Shown here in pieces: positions 48,726 to 57,662 of a stretch of DNA of 64,000 nt; position 1 is the first letter of the stretch, and each line of letters begins with the position of its first letter. Location of the stretch: assembly GCF_014202225.1 (NCBI RefSeq), contig NZ_JACHGE010000002.1, forward strand, positions 124,001-188,000. Direction: 5' to 3'. Below the pieces are notes generated by a model, which did no database searches, was not told the DNA's origin, and worked only from the letters and a program-made list of their open reading frames with translations. A program made the position numbers and the translations under genes. The stretch comes from Algibacter amylolyticus (GTDB lineage Bacteria > Bacteroidota > Bacteroidia > Flavobacteriales > Flavobacteriaceae).

Positions 48726-50393
48726 CTAGTCTTTTTTAGATTTTATTTTACCTTTACTTAATGTGATAATTTCGGTGCATTTATCGGTCCATACCGAACT
48801 AAAACTAACCACAATTAGTGCCCATGGTCGGTCTGGGTGCGATAAATAATCTACAATAGCTTTAGTTTCTTTTCTATTAAATCGATCTAAGGCATCTTCT
48901 AGAATGAGTATTTTAGGGTTCTTTAAAATAGCTCGTGCTAAGACTAATTTTTTAGATATGGAGTACGACATTTGCCTACCATCTGGATATAGCACGGTAT
49001 TTAAACCTTCTGGTTGCGATTTAATAAAGGATTTTAAACCTACAATATTTAGAATCTCATAAATTTTCTCGTCTGAAATGGTTTTGTTAGAGAAGGTAAG
49101 GTTCTCTCTAATGGTGCCTTCAAACGGGGTTTCGTCAGATAAGGATAAGCCTAATTGCGAACGGTAGAAATTTAAGTGAATACTTTTAATAGACATATCG
49201 TTAACGTAAACATGACCGCTTGTAGCTTCAATGACACCGGCAATTAAACGGAGTAAAGTCGATTTTCCAGAACCACTTTCTCCTTTAATTAAAATTCTAC
49301 TTTTAGAATTTATGGTTAACGAGATATTTTTTAATATGTGAGCATCTCTGTTATCTACCTCAAAGCCAACATTGTCTAATTCAACTTGCAAACCTCTGTT
49401 AAATTGTGGGGTCTCGCCTTCTTGACTTTCTAAATCTTTATCAACTATTTGACCAATTTTTTCTAAGGATGTAAGGGTGTCGTAAAACGCCTCTAAGCCT
49501 ATAATTAGTTTTTCTACTGAAGCGATTACCAATAAAATAATAATTTCGGCGGCTACAAATTGCCCAATATTCATTTCTTGGTTTAAAACTAAAGCACCTC
49601 CAATAAGTAGTAAACTAGCGGTTACAATTACTTTAAAACTTATCATTTGGATAAATTGAAGCATTAAAACTTTAAAGTGACTCTCTCGCGCTTTTAGGTA
49701 ATTGTTCACCAAATCGTCATTTTTATTAATACCCAAGCTTGTGCTACCTGATAGTTTAAAGCTAATAACCGAACGGGCAATTTCTTGAATCCAATGGGCT
49801 ACTTTGTATTTGTTTTTAGACTCGTATAAACTGGTGGATAAGCCTTTTCGTGCTGTGAATTTAAAAACCACAAAAATAAGTACTAGCAATAAAAGTCCAA
49901 ATACTATAAAAAACGGATGGTAAAACGATAGTAGAATTAAAGCAAATACAATTTGTAAAACCGCTGCTGGAACATCGATTAAAATTTTAGATAAACCCTT
50001 TTGAATGGTTAAGGTATCGAAAAATCGATTTGCTAATTCTGGCGGGTAATAATCGCGTAATTCGGCCATTTTAATTTTTGGAAATCGATACGCTAACTCA
50101 AACGATGATCGCGTAAATATACGTTGCTGTATGGTTTCTATAATTCTTAGTTGCATAAGTTGTAAGGCGCCAGAAAAGGCAACGCCTAGGGTTACTATAA
50201 TAACTAAAACCACCCACGATGTAGATATTTGAGCGCCTTGTAGTAGGTTAATAATAGCTTGAATACCAAGAGGAAGTGATAAGGCTACAACTCCGGCAAA
50301 AATGGCATAGTAAAAAATTTGAAGAATATCTCTTTTTTCTAATTGTAGCATGCCTATTAAACGTTGCCACGGCGTCATTTGTTTGTGTTTCAT
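48726..50393 (-). CDS. ABC exporter (permease plus non-canonical ATPase domain)
   Basis: 555 residues. Six membrane helices (about residues 20-310), then an ATPase domain. Walker A is intact (GESGSGKSTLLRLIAG, about residue 375). The LSGGQ signature is replaced by SYSISKKLVLARA, Walker B reads LILEDALDRF (Asp and Glu exchanged), and the H-loop His is Ser (LIVVSFSSVW). It lacks a peptidase domain. ATP hydrolysis may be weak or need a partner; no second NBD is encoded here. Forms a type I export system with the HlyD and TolC genes downstream, 2 nt after the TetR gene. Confidence 0.88.
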   Translation of the reverse strand: MKHKQMTPWQRLIGMLQLEKRDILQIFYYAIFAGVVALSLPLGIQAIINLLQGAQISTSWVVLVIIVTLGVAFSGALQLMQLRIIETIQQRIFTRSSFELAYRFPKIKMAELRDYYPPELANRFFDTLTIQKGLSKILIDVPAAVLQIVFALILLSFYHPFFIVFGLLLLVLIFVVFKFTARKGLSTSLYESKNKYKVAHWIQEIARSVISFKLSGSTSLGINKNDDLVNNYLKARESHFKVLMLQFIQMISFKVIVTASLLLIGGALVLNQEMNIGQFVAAEIIILLVIASVEKLIIGLEAFYDTLTSLEKIGQIVDKDLESQEGETPQFNRGLQVELDNVGFEVDNRDAHILKNISLTINSKSRILIKGESGSGKSTLLRLIAGVIEATSGHVYVNDMSIKSIHLNFYRSQLGLSLSDETPFEGTIRENLTFSNKTISDEKIYEILNIVGLKSFIKSQPEGLNTVLYPDGRQMSYSISKKLVLARAILKNPKILILEDALDRFNRKETKAIVDYLSHPDRPWALIVVSFSSVWTDKCTEIITLSKGKIKSKKD

Positions 50394-50395
50394 AT

Positions 50396-51067
50396 TTAAG
50401 ACTTGAGCGTGTTAAGTACTAGGTTTTTTATAAAGGACGTTGGGGTAATACTAGCATTACAATCTGTAATGGTTTTAAAATGGTCTTTTAAAAAGTGCTG
50501 ATGCAAACCACTTTCTAGAATTGTGCTACCTAGGCTAGACGCGAATTTATAATCGGGGTTTATTGCAATTATCATATCGCGTAAGCGGTGTACAATGCGT
50601 TTGTAAATAATAAAAAAACCTTCTTTGTTTTCTTGGTCTACCTCTTTAGTTAAAAACGATTTAGAGTTTTCGTTAACTATAATCTTATTTAAAATGGTTT
50701 CGTTTATATGCGAGAATTTCGAATCTACTTTTATGCTTCGGGTTACAATTTCGATTGCTTTTTCTAGTTTTTCTGATGGGTTTAAACTGTGGGTTTCGAA
50801 CACCAATTGGTATTCTATCCATGCCCAATACCAAGACGATAAATAAAGTAATAGGTTATGCTTGCTCTCAAAGTATCTGTAAATAGAACTTTCATTAGAG
50901 CCTATTAATTGTCCTAATTTTTTAAAGGTGAAACTATCAAAACCAATGTCGTCTATTAAAAGGATACTATGCTCTATAATGCGTTTTCCTAAGGTAGAAG
51001 ATTCTGGGTCTTTTACATAGATTTTTTCGGGTACAGAAATTTTTAAATTTGACAGTAATGAATCCAT
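50396..51067 (-). CDS. TetR/AcrR-family transcriptional regulator
   Basis: 223 residues from the ATG at 51067 (MDSLLSNL); a longer frame reaching 51121 would be translated from the promoter/operator and is rejected. The HTH is seen in FDSFTFKKLGQLIGSNESSI with the terminal YRYFESKHNLLLYL, typical of TetR. First gene of the export operon. A 29-bp palindrome with 12-bp perfect arms overlaps its -7 box, so autorepression is likely, with the exporter genes in the same transcript. Confidence 0.9.
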   Translation of the reverse strand: MDSLLSNLKISVPEKIYVKDPESSTLGKRIIEHSILLIDDIGFDSFTFKKLGQLIGSNESSIYRYFESKHNLLLYLSSWYWAWIEYQLVFETHSLNPSEKLEKAIEIVTRSIKVDSKFSHINETILNKIIVNENSKSFLTKEVDQENKEGFFIIYKRIVHRLRDMIIAINPDYKFASSLGSTILESGLHQHFLKDHFKTITDCNASITPTSFIKNLVLNTLKS

Positions 51068-51085
51068 AATTAATAAATTTAAATG

Positions 51086-51114
51086 CAAATATAATAGTAT
51101 TGCTATTATATTTG
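51086..51114 (-). promoter_or_regulatory. Palindromic operator over the TetR promoter
   Basis: Perfect inverted repeat: CAAATATAATAG (51086-51097), TATTG spacer, CTATTATATTTG (51103-51114). On the minus strand the distal arm ends in TATATTTG, the -7 box of the TetR gene. An identical box sits on the other strand by symmetry. Classic position for repressor control. Confidence 0.75.
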
Positions 51115-51243
51115 AAAACAAAACTATTGTTTTTCTTTATGCGGGATTGAAAAATACTATTATAGGAAAGTTAGCAATCCGTAGTCAAGCTCCTTTAGAT
51201 ATAAGCAGAATGTATGTATTGATAACTTACTTTGGCGGATAAG

Positions 51244-51333
51244 TGGGTTAGGGATTGCAGTGGAAAACCCACAGCGAGGTACGAAGCGAGGACTTGAAGC
51301 GTAAAGCCCGACCCGAGGTACGAGGGTAACCCC
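51244..51333 (-). repeat. Interspersed structured repeat, copy 6 (type B, reverse orientation)
   Basis: Minus strand begins GGGGTTACCCTCG and ends GCAATCCCTAACCC. Terminal GGGTTA/TAACCC shows a compensatory change at the second pair (C-G to G-C). Hairpin 1 ACCC..GGGT. Middle CCTCGCTTCG..GCTGTGGG matches copies 3 and 7. The only copy on the minus strand; lies between two minus-strand genes, so it is in a transcribed orientation. Confidence 0.85.
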
Positions 51334-51350
51334 AAAATTAAACTAAAAAA

Positions 51351-52052
51351 TTAATGACAATCGATACCGTTAGTAATCATATTGTAAACCGGAGCAGGAG
51401 AGAGGAAGGGAATTCCAAGACCTAAACCCCGAATTATAAATAGTGCACCTATTATAACTACAAAAACTGGTATTATGTTTTGTATGCGTTGTCTTGCTTT
51501 ACCTTTTAAAAAGTGGCTAAAGTAAATTGCAGTGGTCATTAAAGGGACGGTACCAAGGCCAAAAACACTCATGTATAAACTACCGTTTAAGGCATTACCG
51601 CCAGCAATGGCTGCAAATACCGCCATGTAAACTAAACCACAAGGGAGAAAGCCATTTAAAAAACCAATGGTTAAAAAGGTGTCCATTGTTTTTTTCTTTA
51701 AAGCAGAACCTAAAGCAGATTTTACTTTAGATATTAGGTTGTAAATAGGTTTAGAAAAGTTGTATTTGTTAAATGCTTTTTGCGGTATTAGTACTACTAA
51801 AATCATTAAAACCCCTATAATAATAGAGAGTTGTTGTTGGAAACCAAATATAAAAAGCCCTTTGCCAATTAGCCCGAAAATTAAACCTATTAGGCTGTAG
51901 GCTAGTAATCTGCCAAAATGGTAAATGGTAATTTGCGATACTTTTTTTAACTCGTTTGTGCGATCTACTGGCAACATAAAAGCTATGGGGCCGCACATAC
52001 CTACGCAGTGAAAACTTCCTAATAGCCCTAATATAAACGCCGAAAGTAGCAT
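51351..52052 (-). CDS. Sulfite exporter TauE/SafE-like (CcoA/DsbD-like) membrane protein
   Basis: 233 residues, six predicted membrane helices. The N-terminus GLLGSFHCVGMCGPIAFMLP carries an HCVGMCGP metal-binding-like motif, as in cbb3-associated SafE/UreH-like proteins. Last gene of the cbb3 oxidase operon in this window, 1 nt after fixH. Members of this family next to cco genes are thought to deliver copper for oxidase assembly (family knowledge; not shown here). Good family call, activity uncertain. Confidence 0.85.
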   Translation of the reverse strand: MLLSAFILGLLGSFHCVGMCGPIAFMLPVDRTNELKKVSQITIYHFGRLLAYSLIGLIFGLIGKGLFIFGFQQQLSIIIGVLMILVVLIPQKAFNKYNFSKPIYNLISKVKSALGSALKKKTMDTFLTIGFLNGFLPCGLVYMAVFAAIAGGNALNGSLYMSVFGLGTVPLMTTAIYFSHFLKGKARQRIQNIIPVFVVIIGALFIIRGLGLGIPFLSPAPVYNMITNGIDCH

Positions 52053-52053
52053 A

Positions 52054-52500
52054 CTAATAATTTATAGATTCTTTAAAAAGATAAGATTTTCCGTTATATT
52101 GCCAATCTATTTTAATGTTCCAACGACCATCTACCAAACGATTGTCAGGTATGAGCAAATTTGAATTAGACAAAGAGATAGCAGTCTCAAAGTCTAGTTG
52201 TTTGTTAGATGGTCTATATAGGAACAATTTTCCTTTAATATTTTTGTAATCGAAGGTATCGGGAAATTGTATTACCAAGCCCTCGTTTGTTTTCTTATAA
52301 CTAATATTTTCGTTTAAAGTTTTAGCGGTTTCTAGTTTATTTATATCGTCTTGAAATTGTAATTCTTCGGCGTAATAATCTTCGCTAACCAAATCATGGT
52401 TGTATTTGCTATTTACACTCATGTTTATAACAAAGTACATTATAAACGAAATAAAGGCTATAAAAGCAATAACAATTCCGGTTCCCCAATTAATTTTCAT
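52054..52500 (-). CDS. fixH: FixH family protein
   Basis: 148 residues. One N-terminal membrane helix (GIVIAFIAFISFIMYFVINM), then SKYNHDLVSEDYYAEELQFQ, the FixH signature (DLVxxxYYxxE), and a beta domain. FixH assists cbb3 oxidase maturation, probably copper handling with CcoI. It lies 62 nt downstream of ccoG and 1 nt before the TauE/SafE gene. Length typical. Confidence 0.9.
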   Translation of the reverse strand: MKINWGTGIVIAFIAFISFIMYFVINMSVNSKYNHDLVSEDYYAEELQFQDDINKLETAKTLNENISYKKTNEGLVIQFPDTFDYKNIKGKLFLYRPSNKQLDFETAISLSNSNLLIPDNRLVDGRWNIKIDWQYNGKSYLFKESINY

Positions 52501-52561
52501 AATTTTCTTTTTTAGTAATTTGTTTTTTGTTGCTGGTTATTTGTCTCTAATTAACCATTAA

Positions 52562-53986
52562 CTATTTAAAACTCCGTGGGCCTAAAAAGTTAGCCGTAGT
52601 GGTTTCAATTAACTTATCGCCTTTGTAAACGCCAATTTTTATTTTATTTCTATCGCCAGATAATGCCGAATTATTAATTTCAATAAACAAGGTGCCTTCT
52701 GCCATACCTTGACTTGGTACAATAAAATCGTTACCAGTAGATACTAATTTTAATTCGCCTTTATGCGACATGAGTTTAAAGCTCACATCTTCAATGTCTT
52801 TAGATGTTTTATTTACTAATTTATAGGTGAAAACGTTACTTATAATGTTGTTCTCTTTATGCTCATATAGTTGCCCAGGAAGTCTTAAAACATTAGCTTC
52901 CACATCGTTTCTTAAAAATAACATACCAACCAATAGACCAGTTAAAATAGCTAAAACCGCTATATAACCTTTAATTCTAGGTGTTAATTTAAAAGGTGTT
53001 TTGTTTTCTATGTTTTCTTCACTAGCATAACGAATTAAACCTTTTGGTAAATTAATGCTTTCCATAATATGGTCGCACTCATCAATACAAGCTGTACAGT
53101 TTACACATTCTAATTGTGTACCGTTTCTAATATCAATGCCAGTAGGGCAAACGTGTACACATTGCATACAATCTATACAATCGCCATGACCTAAAGCGTC
53201 TCGGTCTTCATTTTTTCTAAACTTTTTTCTACCATTTTCAGCTTCACCGCGTTTATGATCGTAAGCAACAACTATCGATTTTGTATCTAAAAGTGCACCT
53301 TGTAACCTTCCGTAAGGACAAGCTATAATACAAACCTGTTCTCTAAACCAAGCAAATACAAAGTAGAATACCGCTGTAAAAATTAGTAACGATATTAAGG
53401 TGCTTATGTTATTAAGAGGACCTTCAGAAATGTATTGAATTAATTTATCGCTACTAATTAAATAAGCCAGAAAAACGTTAGCAATAATAAAGGAGATTAA
53501 AACAAATATGACTGTTTTTAGTCCTTTTTTTCTAATCTTTTCGGCATCCCATTTTTGTTTGTCTAGTTTACGTTGTTTGTTTCTGTCGCCTTCAATCCAG
53601 TATTCTATTCGTCTAAAAACCATTTCCATAAAAATGGTTTGCGGGCAAATCCACCCGCAAAAAATACGTCCGAATGCTACCGTAAAAAGGGCTATAAAAA
53701 TAACACCAATTAACATGGATATTACAAACAAATGAAAATCTTGTGGCCAGAAAGGAAACCCGAAAATATTAAAACGGCGTTCCAAAACATTAAACATTAA
53801 AAACTGATTTCCATTTATTTTTACAAATGGCGCAAGTAGTAAAAATGCTAGTAAAATATAACTTACATATTTTCTATACTCGTAAAATTTACCACTTGGT
53901 TTTTTAGGAAATACCCAAGCGCGTTTACCTTCTTCGGTAATTGTACCAATCGAGTCTCTAAAGGTTTCGTTTTCTGGAGTTTCCAT
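52562..53986 (-). CDS. ccoG: cbb3 oxidase accessory protein CcoG (FixG-like ferredoxin)
   Basis: 474 residues. Four to five membrane helices at the N-terminus, the polyferredoxin motif GHGDCIDCMQCVHVCPTGID and TQLECVNCTACIDECDHI (two 4Fe-4S sites, about residue 265-300), then a C-terminal Ig-like domain (VSFKLMSHKGELKLVSTG). CcoG reduces Cu(II) for oxidase copper loading in other bacteria. Encoded between ccoP and fixH in operon order. Confidence 0.93.
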   Translation of the reverse strand: METPENETFRDSIGTITEEGKRAWVFPKKPSGKFYEYRKYVSYILLAFLLLAPFVKINGNQFLMFNVLERRFNIFGFPFWPQDFHLFVISMLIGVIFIALFTVAFGRIFCGWICPQTIFMEMVFRRIEYWIEGDRNKQRKLDKQKWDAEKIRKKGLKTVIFVLISFIIANVFLAYLISSDKLIQYISEGPLNNISTLISLLIFTAVFYFVFAWFREQVCIIACPYGRLQGALLDTKSIVVAYDHKRGEAENGRKKFRKNEDRDALGHGDCIDCMQCVHVCPTGIDIRNGTQLECVNCTACIDECDHIMESINLPKGLIRYASEENIENKTPFKLTPRIKGYIAVLAILTGLLVGMLFLRNDVEANVLRLPGQLYEHKENNIISNVFTYKLVNKTSKDIEDVSFKLMSHKGELKLVSTGNDFIVPSQGMAEGTLFIEINNSALSGDRNKIKIGVYKGDKLIETTTANFLGPRSFK

Positions 53987-54043
53987 GTTTTTTTATTATG
54001 CTACAAGATTATAAAAGGTTGCAGGTATTGTTTATTAAATCTA

Positions 54044-54988
54044 TTATTCTACAGTAATAATATTTTCTGTTTTAGTTTCCATAGCCTCTGTAGGTACTTC
54101 GCTTGCAGGAGCATTTTCATCTACCCAAATATCGCCTTCGGCAGGTTTAGGATTTGCTGGTATAGTGCCTTGCAATGTTAATACGTAACTTGCCACTTGT
54201 GCCATTTGTGCAGGTTTTAATTGTGCTTTCCACGCAATCATACCTTTACCAGAACGTCCACCTTCAGATATGGTTTTAAAAACATTTTTAATACCACCAC
54301 CTAATAACCAATGATCGTCTGTTAGGTTTGGTCCAATACCACCTCCACCATCTGCCATGTGACAAGCAACACAATTACTTTGGAAAATGGCTTGTCCAGC
54401 TTTTACATCGGCAGCATCAGTTAACACGGTTACCGTATTAAAATCTACTAAATCTTTAGCTGTTTTTTTATACGCTTCTAAAGCAATTCTAGCGTCGGCT
54501 AATTCTGTTTCTAATTCGTCTATTTGTGTATAGCCATCAAATACGTGGAATCTCAATAAATAAACGGCAGCAAAAATTATAGAAATGTAAAAAGAATACA
54601 CCCACCATGGTGGTAAGTTATTATCTAGCTCTTTAATACCATCGTAATTATGATCTAGGATAATTTCCGTTTCTTCTTCTATTGGTTTCTGACCAAGAAG
54701 TTTTTGGTACGTCTCTTTTAACCAAGTAAATTTAATGGTATTTTCTTTTTCTGCTAAAAAACGAGCTTTACCAGCTTCATCTAATTTATGAAGCATCACA
54801 TTTTCTAAAGCACCAATAATAGCTTCGATAGCAATTAATATTAATAATACTAAAAGCAGAAAGAGTAAAACTGCTGGATACTCAACAAATGCTGGCTTGT
54901 CTCCTGAATCTATAAAGAATTCTACGGCTCCAAAAATAATAAAGAATGCTACTGGAACACGAATCCAGGATGGAACTAATTGTCTCAT
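54044..54988 (-). CDS. ccoP: cbb3 oxidase subunit III CcoP with a single haem c motif
   Basis: 314 residues. N-terminal membrane helices (FLLLVLLILIAIEAIIGALE and VYSFYISIIFAAVYLLRF) and one c-type haem site, FQSNCVACHMADGGGGIG (CxxCH about residue 205), with distal Met in SGKGMIAWK. Proteobacterial CcoP has two haems; the single-haem form is common in Bacteroidetes. It transfers electrons from donor cytochromes to CcoN. Overlaps ccoQ by 4 nt. Confidence 0.93.
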   Translation of the reverse strand: MRQLVPSWIRVPVAFFIIFGAVEFFIDSGDKPAFVEYPAVLLFLLLVLLILIAIEAIIGALENVMLHKLDEAGKARFLAEKENTIKFTWLKETYQKLLGQKPIEEETEIILDHNYDGIKELDNNLPPWWVYSFYISIIFAAVYLLRFHVFDGYTQIDELETELADARIALEAYKKTAKDLVDFNTVTVLTDAADVKAGQAIFQSNCVACHMADGGGGIGPNLTDDHWLLGGGIKNVFKTISEGGRSGKGMIAWKAQLKPAQMAQVASYVLTLQGTIPANPKPAEGDIWVDENAPASEVPTEAMETKTENIITVE

Positions 54989-55170
54989 AATATATCGTCG
55001 TTTTGGTTGTCTAATGGCATGTTACTTACCTTGTCTATATAATCTTTTTTAGCGGTTATTACCCACCAAAATAGAACTACAAAAAAGGTGAAAAAGATAA
55101 TTAAAGAAATCACTGGGTAAATCTCGATTCCTGCAATACTATCCATATGGTTTTTTACAAATTTCAACAT
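54985..55170 (-). CDS. ccoQ: cbb3 oxidase subunit CcoQ
   Basis: 61 residues: one membrane helix (VISLIIFFTFFVVLFWWVIT) followed by a polar tail, the CcoQ/FixQ layout. It stabilises the oxidase in other species. Located between ccoNO and ccoP with a 4-nt overlap on the ccoP side and 21 nt from ccoNO. No further motif can be seen, so the assignment rests on size, topology and place. Confidence 0.85.
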   Translation of the reverse strand: MLKFVKNHMDSIAGIEIYPVISLIIFFTFFVVLFWWVITAKKDYIDKVSNMPLDNQNDDIL

Positions 55171-55191
55171 GACTTTTAAAATTTTAGTTGA

Positions 55192-57384
55192 TTAATTTTG
55201 TGCTGTTTCTCCTTTAATATCTGTTCCTAAGCGTTGTAAATACGCTATAAGAGCTACAATTTCTCGGTTTTTCATTTCTATAAATGGTTCACCGTTATCC
55301 GAAGCGTATTTTTTATCCGCTTCATATGTTTTTGTAAAATCAGGATCGGCATGAAGGTTCTCTTCAATTTTAGCACCTTGCTCTAACATACTTTGTTGTG
55401 CATTGGCTATTTCGTCATCTGTATAAGGAACACCAAGAGTAACCATAGCTTCCATTTTTTTCTCGGTCATCGATTTATCTAACTCACTGCTAGAACCTGT
55501 AATTAACCAAGGGTAACGTGGCATTATAGAACCCGATGATGTACTTTGCGGATCGTACATATGGTTAAAGTGCCAGTTATCTGAGTACTTACCACCAATT
55601 CTGTGTAAATCTGGTCCAGTACGTTTACTACCCCAAAGGAATGGATGGTCGTAAACAAACTCGCCGGCTTTACTGTACTCGCCGTAACGTTCTACCTCAC
55701 TTCTAAATGGGCGAATCATTTGCGAATGGCAACCTACACAGCCTTCACGGATATAAATATCTCGACCTTCTAACTCTAAAGGAGAATATGGTTTTACACT
55801 TGCTATAGTTGGTATATTAGATTTTACAACAATAGTCGGTACAATTTGTACAAGACCACCAATTAAAATAGCTATAGTAGCGCCTATAGTTAATTGTATT
55901 GGTTTACGCTCAATCCACGTGTGCCAACCTTCATTTGCAGTACGTTTTTTAGATACGCGCTCTAAGGCTGCAGCTTCAGCTAATTCGTCTTCAACTTTGC
56001 TTCCTTTTTTAATAGTAGCAATAACGTTAAATACTAAAATTAGCATACCGGTTAAGTATAAGGTACCACCAATAGCACGCATCCAATACATTGGCATAAT
56101 TTCGGTTACGGTTTCTAAAAAGTTACCATATGTTAAAGTACCATCTGGATTAAATTGTTTCCACATACTAGCTTGTGTAAATCCGGCAACATACATAGGT
56201 AAAGCATACATAATAATACCTAAAGTACCTATCCAAAAGTGTAAGTTAGCAAGTGCTAAAGAGTGTAGTTTGGTTTTAAATAATCTTGGTACTAAATAGT
56301 AAATCATACCAAAGGTTAAAAACCCATTCCAAGCTAAGGCACCAACGTGCACGTGTGCAATAATCCAATCGGTAAAGTGCGCAATAGCGTTTACATTTTT
56401 AAGCGAAAGCATTGGCCCCTCAAACGTTGCCATACCGTAACCTGTAATTGCTACAACCATAAATTTTAAAACGGGATCTGTACGTACTTTATCCCAAGCA
56501 CCACGTAGGGTTAATAATCCGTTTATCATACCACCCCACGATGGCATTAATAACATTATAGAGAAGGCAACACCTAAATTTTGTGCCCATTCTGGTAAAG
56601 CTGTGTATAATAAGTGATGTGGTCCTGCCCAGATATAAATAAATATTAACGACCAGAAATGCACAATAGATAATCTATAAGAATACACAGGTCTGTTAGC
56701 TGCCTTAGGAACAAAGTAATACATAAGTCCTAAAAACGGCGTCGTTAAAAAGAAGGCTACCGCATTGTGTCCGTACCACCATTGTACTAAAGCATCTTGA
56801 ACCCCAGCGTAAACCGAGTAACTTTTCATGGCGCTAACAGGAAGCTCCAAACTATTAAAGATATGAAGTACAGCAACAGTTACAAACGTAGCAATGTAAA
56901 ACCAAATGGCCACATATAAATGGCGCTGTCTTCTTTTAAGCATGGTACCTATTAAATTCCATCCAAAAATTACCCAAACTAAAGCAATAGCAATATCAAA
57001 AGGCCATTCTAGTTCGGCATATTCTTTAGAGCTTGTATACCCTAAAGGAAGTGTAATAGCGGCTCCTACAATAATAAGTTGCCAACCCCAAAAATTTAAT
57101 TTACTTAAAAGGTCGCTAAACATTCTGGCCTTTAGTAAACGCTGTGTGGAGTAATACACACCTGCAAAAATAGCGTTACCAACAAAGGCAAAAATAACAG
57201 CATTGGTGTGTAGCGGTCTTAATCTGCCAAAACTTAACCACGAAATACCATCTGTTAAGTTTGGGAAAAGAAACATAAACGCCAATAGCAATCCTACAAG
57301 CATACCCACAACGCCCCAAAGCATGGTGGCGTAAATGAAGTTTTTAACGATTTTATTATCGTAATGAAATTGTTGCATTTTCAT
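55192..57384 (-). CDS. ccoNO: cbb3 oxidase subunits I and II fused (CcoNO)
   Basis: 730 residues (start 57384 or 57378). Residues to about 480 are CcoN with 12-14 membrane helices and the haem/copper-binding His (PLHTNAVIFAFVGNAIFAGV, QWWYGHNAVAFFLTTPFLGL, HFTDWIIAHVHVGALAWNGF). The rest is CcoO, anchored by another helix, with haem c site REGCVGCHSQMIRPFRSE (about residue 548). The fused form is typical of Bacteroidetes. Terminal oxidase with high oxygen affinity; operon driven from an Fnr-type promoter 5' of ccoS. Confidence 0.95.
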   Translation of the reverse strand: MKMQQFHYDNKIVKNFIYATMLWGVVGMLVGLLLAFMFLFPNLTDGISWLSFGRLRPLHTNAVIFAFVGNAIFAGVYYSTQRLLKARMFSDLLSKLNFWGWQLIIVGAAITLPLGYTSSKEYAELEWPFDIAIALVWVIFGWNLIGTMLKRRQRHLYVAIWFYIATFVTVAVLHIFNSLELPVSAMKSYSVYAGVQDALVQWWYGHNAVAFFLTTPFLGLMYYFVPKAANRPVYSYRLSIVHFWSLIFIYIWAGPHHLLYTALPEWAQNLGVAFSIMLLMPSWGGMINGLLTLRGAWDKVRTDPVLKFMVVAITGYGMATFEGPMLSLKNVNAIAHFTDWIIAHVHVGALAWNGFLTFGMIYYLVPRLFKTKLHSLALANLHFWIGTLGIIMYALPMYVAGFTQASMWKQFNPDGTLTYGNFLETVTEIMPMYWMRAIGGTLYLTGMLILVFNVIATIKKGSKVEDELAEAAALERVSKKRTANEGWHTWIERKPIQLTIGATIAILIGGLVQIVPTIVVKSNIPTIASVKPYSPLELEGRDIYIREGCVGCHSQMIRPFRSEVERYGEYSKAGEFVYDHPFLWGSKRTGPDLHRIGGKYSDNWHFNHMYDPQSTSSGSIMPRYPWLITGSSSELDKSMTEKKMEAMVTLGVPYTDDEIANAQQSMLEQGAKIEENLHADPDFTKTYEADKKYASDNGEPFIEMKNREIVALIAYLQRLGTDIKGETAQN

Positions 57385-57395
57385 AATTATAATTA

Positions 57396-57581
57396 TTAAT
57401 CTTTTTTGGTTAGTATTGTTTTTTCTGTTTTGTTTTTAATTAATTCGTCTTCAAATAACATGCGTACAGAGGGCGTGTAACTATCGTCAAATTGTCCTTT
57501 TTTAACAGCAATTATAAAGGCTATAAAAAAACATATGGCCACTACAATGCTTACCGCAAGTAAAATATATATAACACTCAT
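57396..57581 (-). CDS. ccoS: cbb3 oxidase maturation protein CcoS
   Basis: 61 residues. One membrane helix (SVIYILLAVSIVVAICFFIAF) then AVKKGQFDDSYTPSVRMLFE, the CcoS signature (GQFDDxxTPxxRMLxED). Needed for cofactor insertion into cbb3 oxidase. First gene behind the Fnr-type promoter; 11 nt before ccoNO. Small but unmistakable. Confidence 0.93.
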   Translation of the reverse strand: MSVIYILLAVSIVVAICFFIAFIIAVKKGQFDDSYTPSVRMLFEDELIKNKTEKTILTKKD

Positions 57582-57601
57582 ACCTATTAGAAGTTATGGT
57601 T

Positions 57602-57644
57602 CAAAAGTACTTTTATACTGTTTTTTAAAAGATGATATTTATCA
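57602..57644 (-). promoter_or_regulatory. Fnr-type site and -7 box of the ccoS-ccoNOQP operon
   Basis: Minus strand: TGATAAATATCA (plus 57633-57644), 23 nt, TACTTTTG (plus 57602-57609), the same -7 box sequence and spacing as at hemN. The start codon of ccoS follows 20 nt later. Site and box geometry indicate activation from about -41.5. Confidence 0.8.
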
Positions 57645-57662
57645 TGTTTCATCATTTTATTT

